Positions 5,344 to 5,697 of a stretch of DNA of 5,697 nt are shown here, piece by piece; within the stretch, counting starts at the first letter, position 1, and each line of letters starts with the position of its first letter. Made by a program: the position numbers and the translations under genes. The stretch comes from Novosphingobium sp. (GTDB lineage Bacteria; Pseudomonadota; Alphaproteobacteria; Sphingomonadales; Sphingomonadaceae), in assembly GCA_021299075.1 (NCBI GenBank), contig JAJTFU010000064.1, positions 8,978-14,674 on the forward strand. The letters are read 5' to 3'. The notes beneath the pieces are model-generated. The model was not told the DNA's origin. It was given only the letters and a program-made list of their open reading frames with translations, and did not search any database.

Positions 5344-5545
5344 GGGGCCGAACTAGGATCGACGTGTGTTGAAAAGCGCAGTTTTCGCCCGGGCTGAGTA
5401 ACCCGTTCAAGGCTCAAAACTCACAAGTGCCAACGACAACGAAGCACTTGCTCTTGCTGCGTAATTCTAGGGCCTAGCGGCCTGAAGTTACACTACCAAG
5501 AACGGGGTCCGGGGCGTACCTTGCAACAGAAACGCCCCACTACCT
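5344..5545 (+). ncRNA. ssrA: tmRNA coding piece
   Basis: 5' half of the mature molecule. It starts with GGGGCCG, carries the D-loop-like region, a pseudoknot before the tag, the tag frame, and a post-tag structured region ending with the hairpin at 5511-5538. The 3' end is set just past that hairpin and is uncertain by some tens of bases. Confidence 0.75.
5429..5464 (+). other. tmRNA proteolysis-tag reading frame (ANDNEALALAA)
   Basis: Resume codon GCC at 5429, then AAC GAC AAC GAA GCA CTT GCT CTT GCT GCG, and TAA at 5462-5464. A second in-frame stop, TAG, follows at 5468-5470. With the alanine carried by tmRNA itself the tag would be AANDNEALALAA. It keeps the conserved AAND start (an SspB/ribosome-side motif in relatives) and the hydrophobic LALAA end recognised by ClpXP-type proteases. 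Confidence 0.9.
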
Positions 5546-5557
5546 TCCCATGAGTGC

Positions 5558-5579
5558 GGACAGGCCATCCAGCCTGTCC
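5558..5579. repeat. 8-bp inverted repeat downstream of ssrA
   Basis: GGACAGGC (5558-5565) and GCCTGTCC (5572-5579) are perfect complements around the loop CATCCA. No T-run follows, so it is not a standard intrinsic terminator. It could protect or define the 3' end of the tmRNA precursor; that is inference. Confidence 0.6.
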
Positions 5580-5581
5580 TG

Positions 5582-5664
5582 GCAACACCGGCCCGCTCCC
5601 CCGGCCAACCCCCCATAAATGGTACCCTCGGGGTGGTTGGGCCGGGGGAGCGGGCCGGTGTTGC
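5582..5664. repeat. Long GC-rich inverted repeat (25-bp perfect arms)
   Basis: The arm at 5582-5606 (starting GCAACACCGG, ending CCCGGCC) is the exact reverse complement of 5640-5664. Inside it, AACC (5607-5610) pairs with GGTT (5635-5638) and CCCC (5611-5614) with GGGG (5630-5633). This gives about 33 paired bases per side with single-base bulges at G5639 and T5634. The terminal loop (5615-5629) includes GGTACC. There is no adjoining T-tract or open frame. It looks like an intergenic palindromic repeat (REP/MITE-like), or an unusually strong hairpin ending the tmRNA transcript. Confidence 0.75.
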
Positions 5665-5666
5665 GA

Positions 5667-5688
5667 GCTATCGACGGATGTCGATAGC
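5667..5688. repeat. 9-bp inverted repeat with tetraloop
   Basis: GCTATCGAC (5667-5675) and GTCGATAGC (5680-5688) pair perfectly around GGAT. It lies only two bases beyond the long palindrome, so the two hairpins would stack in a transcript. Function is unknown: no U-tract follows within the window and the next gene is out of view, so an operator role for that gene is equally possible. Confidence 0.6.
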
Positions 5689-5697
5689 GCACCCTAT

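Larger units (their letters stand above)
5208..5545 (+). ncRNA. ssrA: Circularly permuted two-piece tmRNA (alphaproteobacterial type)
   Basis: tmRNA rescues stalled ribosomes: it enters as an alanyl-tRNA mimic, then supplies a short reading frame that tags the unfinished protein for proteolysis. The permuted order is clear here. The acceptor end CGGCTCC-A-CCA (5287-5297) precedes the usual 5' end GGGGCCG (5344-5350), and these two form a 7-bp acceptor stem with the G-U wobble at the third pair typical of tmRNA. The D-loop-like AGGATCGACG follows at 5354-5363. CGTGTGTTG (5363-5371) can pair with CAATAGGCG (5253-5261) across the two pieces as helix P2, with one G-G mismatch. AGTTTT (5380-5385) pairs with AAAACT (5416-5421) in the pseudoknot region before the tag. 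After the tag, GGGGCGT (5511-5517) pairs with ACGCCCC (5532-5538). The outer ends given are approximate. SmpB, the protein partner, is not in the window. Confidence 0.9.
5546..5697. other. Gene-free tail of the window
   Basis: These 152 bases after the tmRNA coding piece hold no credible reading frame. They contain three successive inverted repeats (5558-5579, 5582-5664, 5667-5688) covering most of their length. The sequence stops before the next gene. Confidence 0.6.

Noticed and set aside
5201..5410. A 69-residue minus-strand open frame
   Set aside because: It lies entirely across the tmRNA acceptor piece and the start of the coding piece; structure and conservation are explained by the RNA.
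1357..5688. Recurrence of GCTATC/GATAGC at several places (1357-1369, 4664-4669, 5195-5200, 5667-5688) as a shared regulatory motif
   Set aside because: A six-base word is expected a few times in a window this long, and the spacing and orientation differ at each place.
5344..5697. Prophage or island attachment site beside ssrA
   Set aside because: No integrase gene and no direct repeat of the tmRNA end are visible within the window, so there is nothing to support it beyond general knowledge.

Overview
This is a GC-rich stretch (roughly two thirds G+C, judged by eye) of a bacterial chromosome, almost certainly from an alphaproteobacterium. The strongest evidence is at the right end: a circularly permuted, two-piece tmRNA gene, with the CCA-bearing acceptor piece upstream of the tag-coding piece. 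That arrangement is typical of Alphaproteobacteria. The degradation tag reads ANDNEALALAA. The gene content and codon style would suit a sphingomonad (Sphingomonadales), but that narrower placement is inference.

Layout. Positions 1-1328 (minus strand) hold a short-chain dehydrogenase gene followed 10 bases later by a LacI-family regulator gene that runs off the left edge. This looks like a small regulated catabolic unit, with a palindromic candidate operator in the 71-base leader. Positions 1400-4544 (minus strand) hold a tightly packed five-gene unit, in transcription order: lemA (lipoprotein), a short exported TPM-domain protein, a longer exported TPM protein with a membrane anchor and glycine-rich tail (YgcG-like), a third TPM-related membrane protein, and a Nudix hydrolase of the ADP-ribose pyrophosphatase type. 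Gaps and overlaps in this unit are between -4 and +9 bases, so translational coupling is likely.

A 179-base divergent intergenic region separates lemA from mscL (plus strand, 4724-5131), the large-conductance mechanosensitive channel. mscL ends in a clear intrinsic terminator, and the permuted ssrA gene begins about 25 bases beyond it. Past the tmRNA, the last 150 bases contain no gene. They are packed with strong inverted repeats, including a GC-rich one with 25-bp perfect arms.

How the genes may work together: LemA and TPM/YgcG proteins commonly occur as neighbours and are envelope-associated, and MscL protects the envelope under osmotic downshock. The region therefore has an envelope theme between two unrelated units (SDR/LacI and tmRNA). 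No mobile element, CRISPR array, tRNA or rRNA was seen. No clearly new system is evident. The least ordinary items are the triple-TPM/LemA operon and the palindrome cluster after ssrA.
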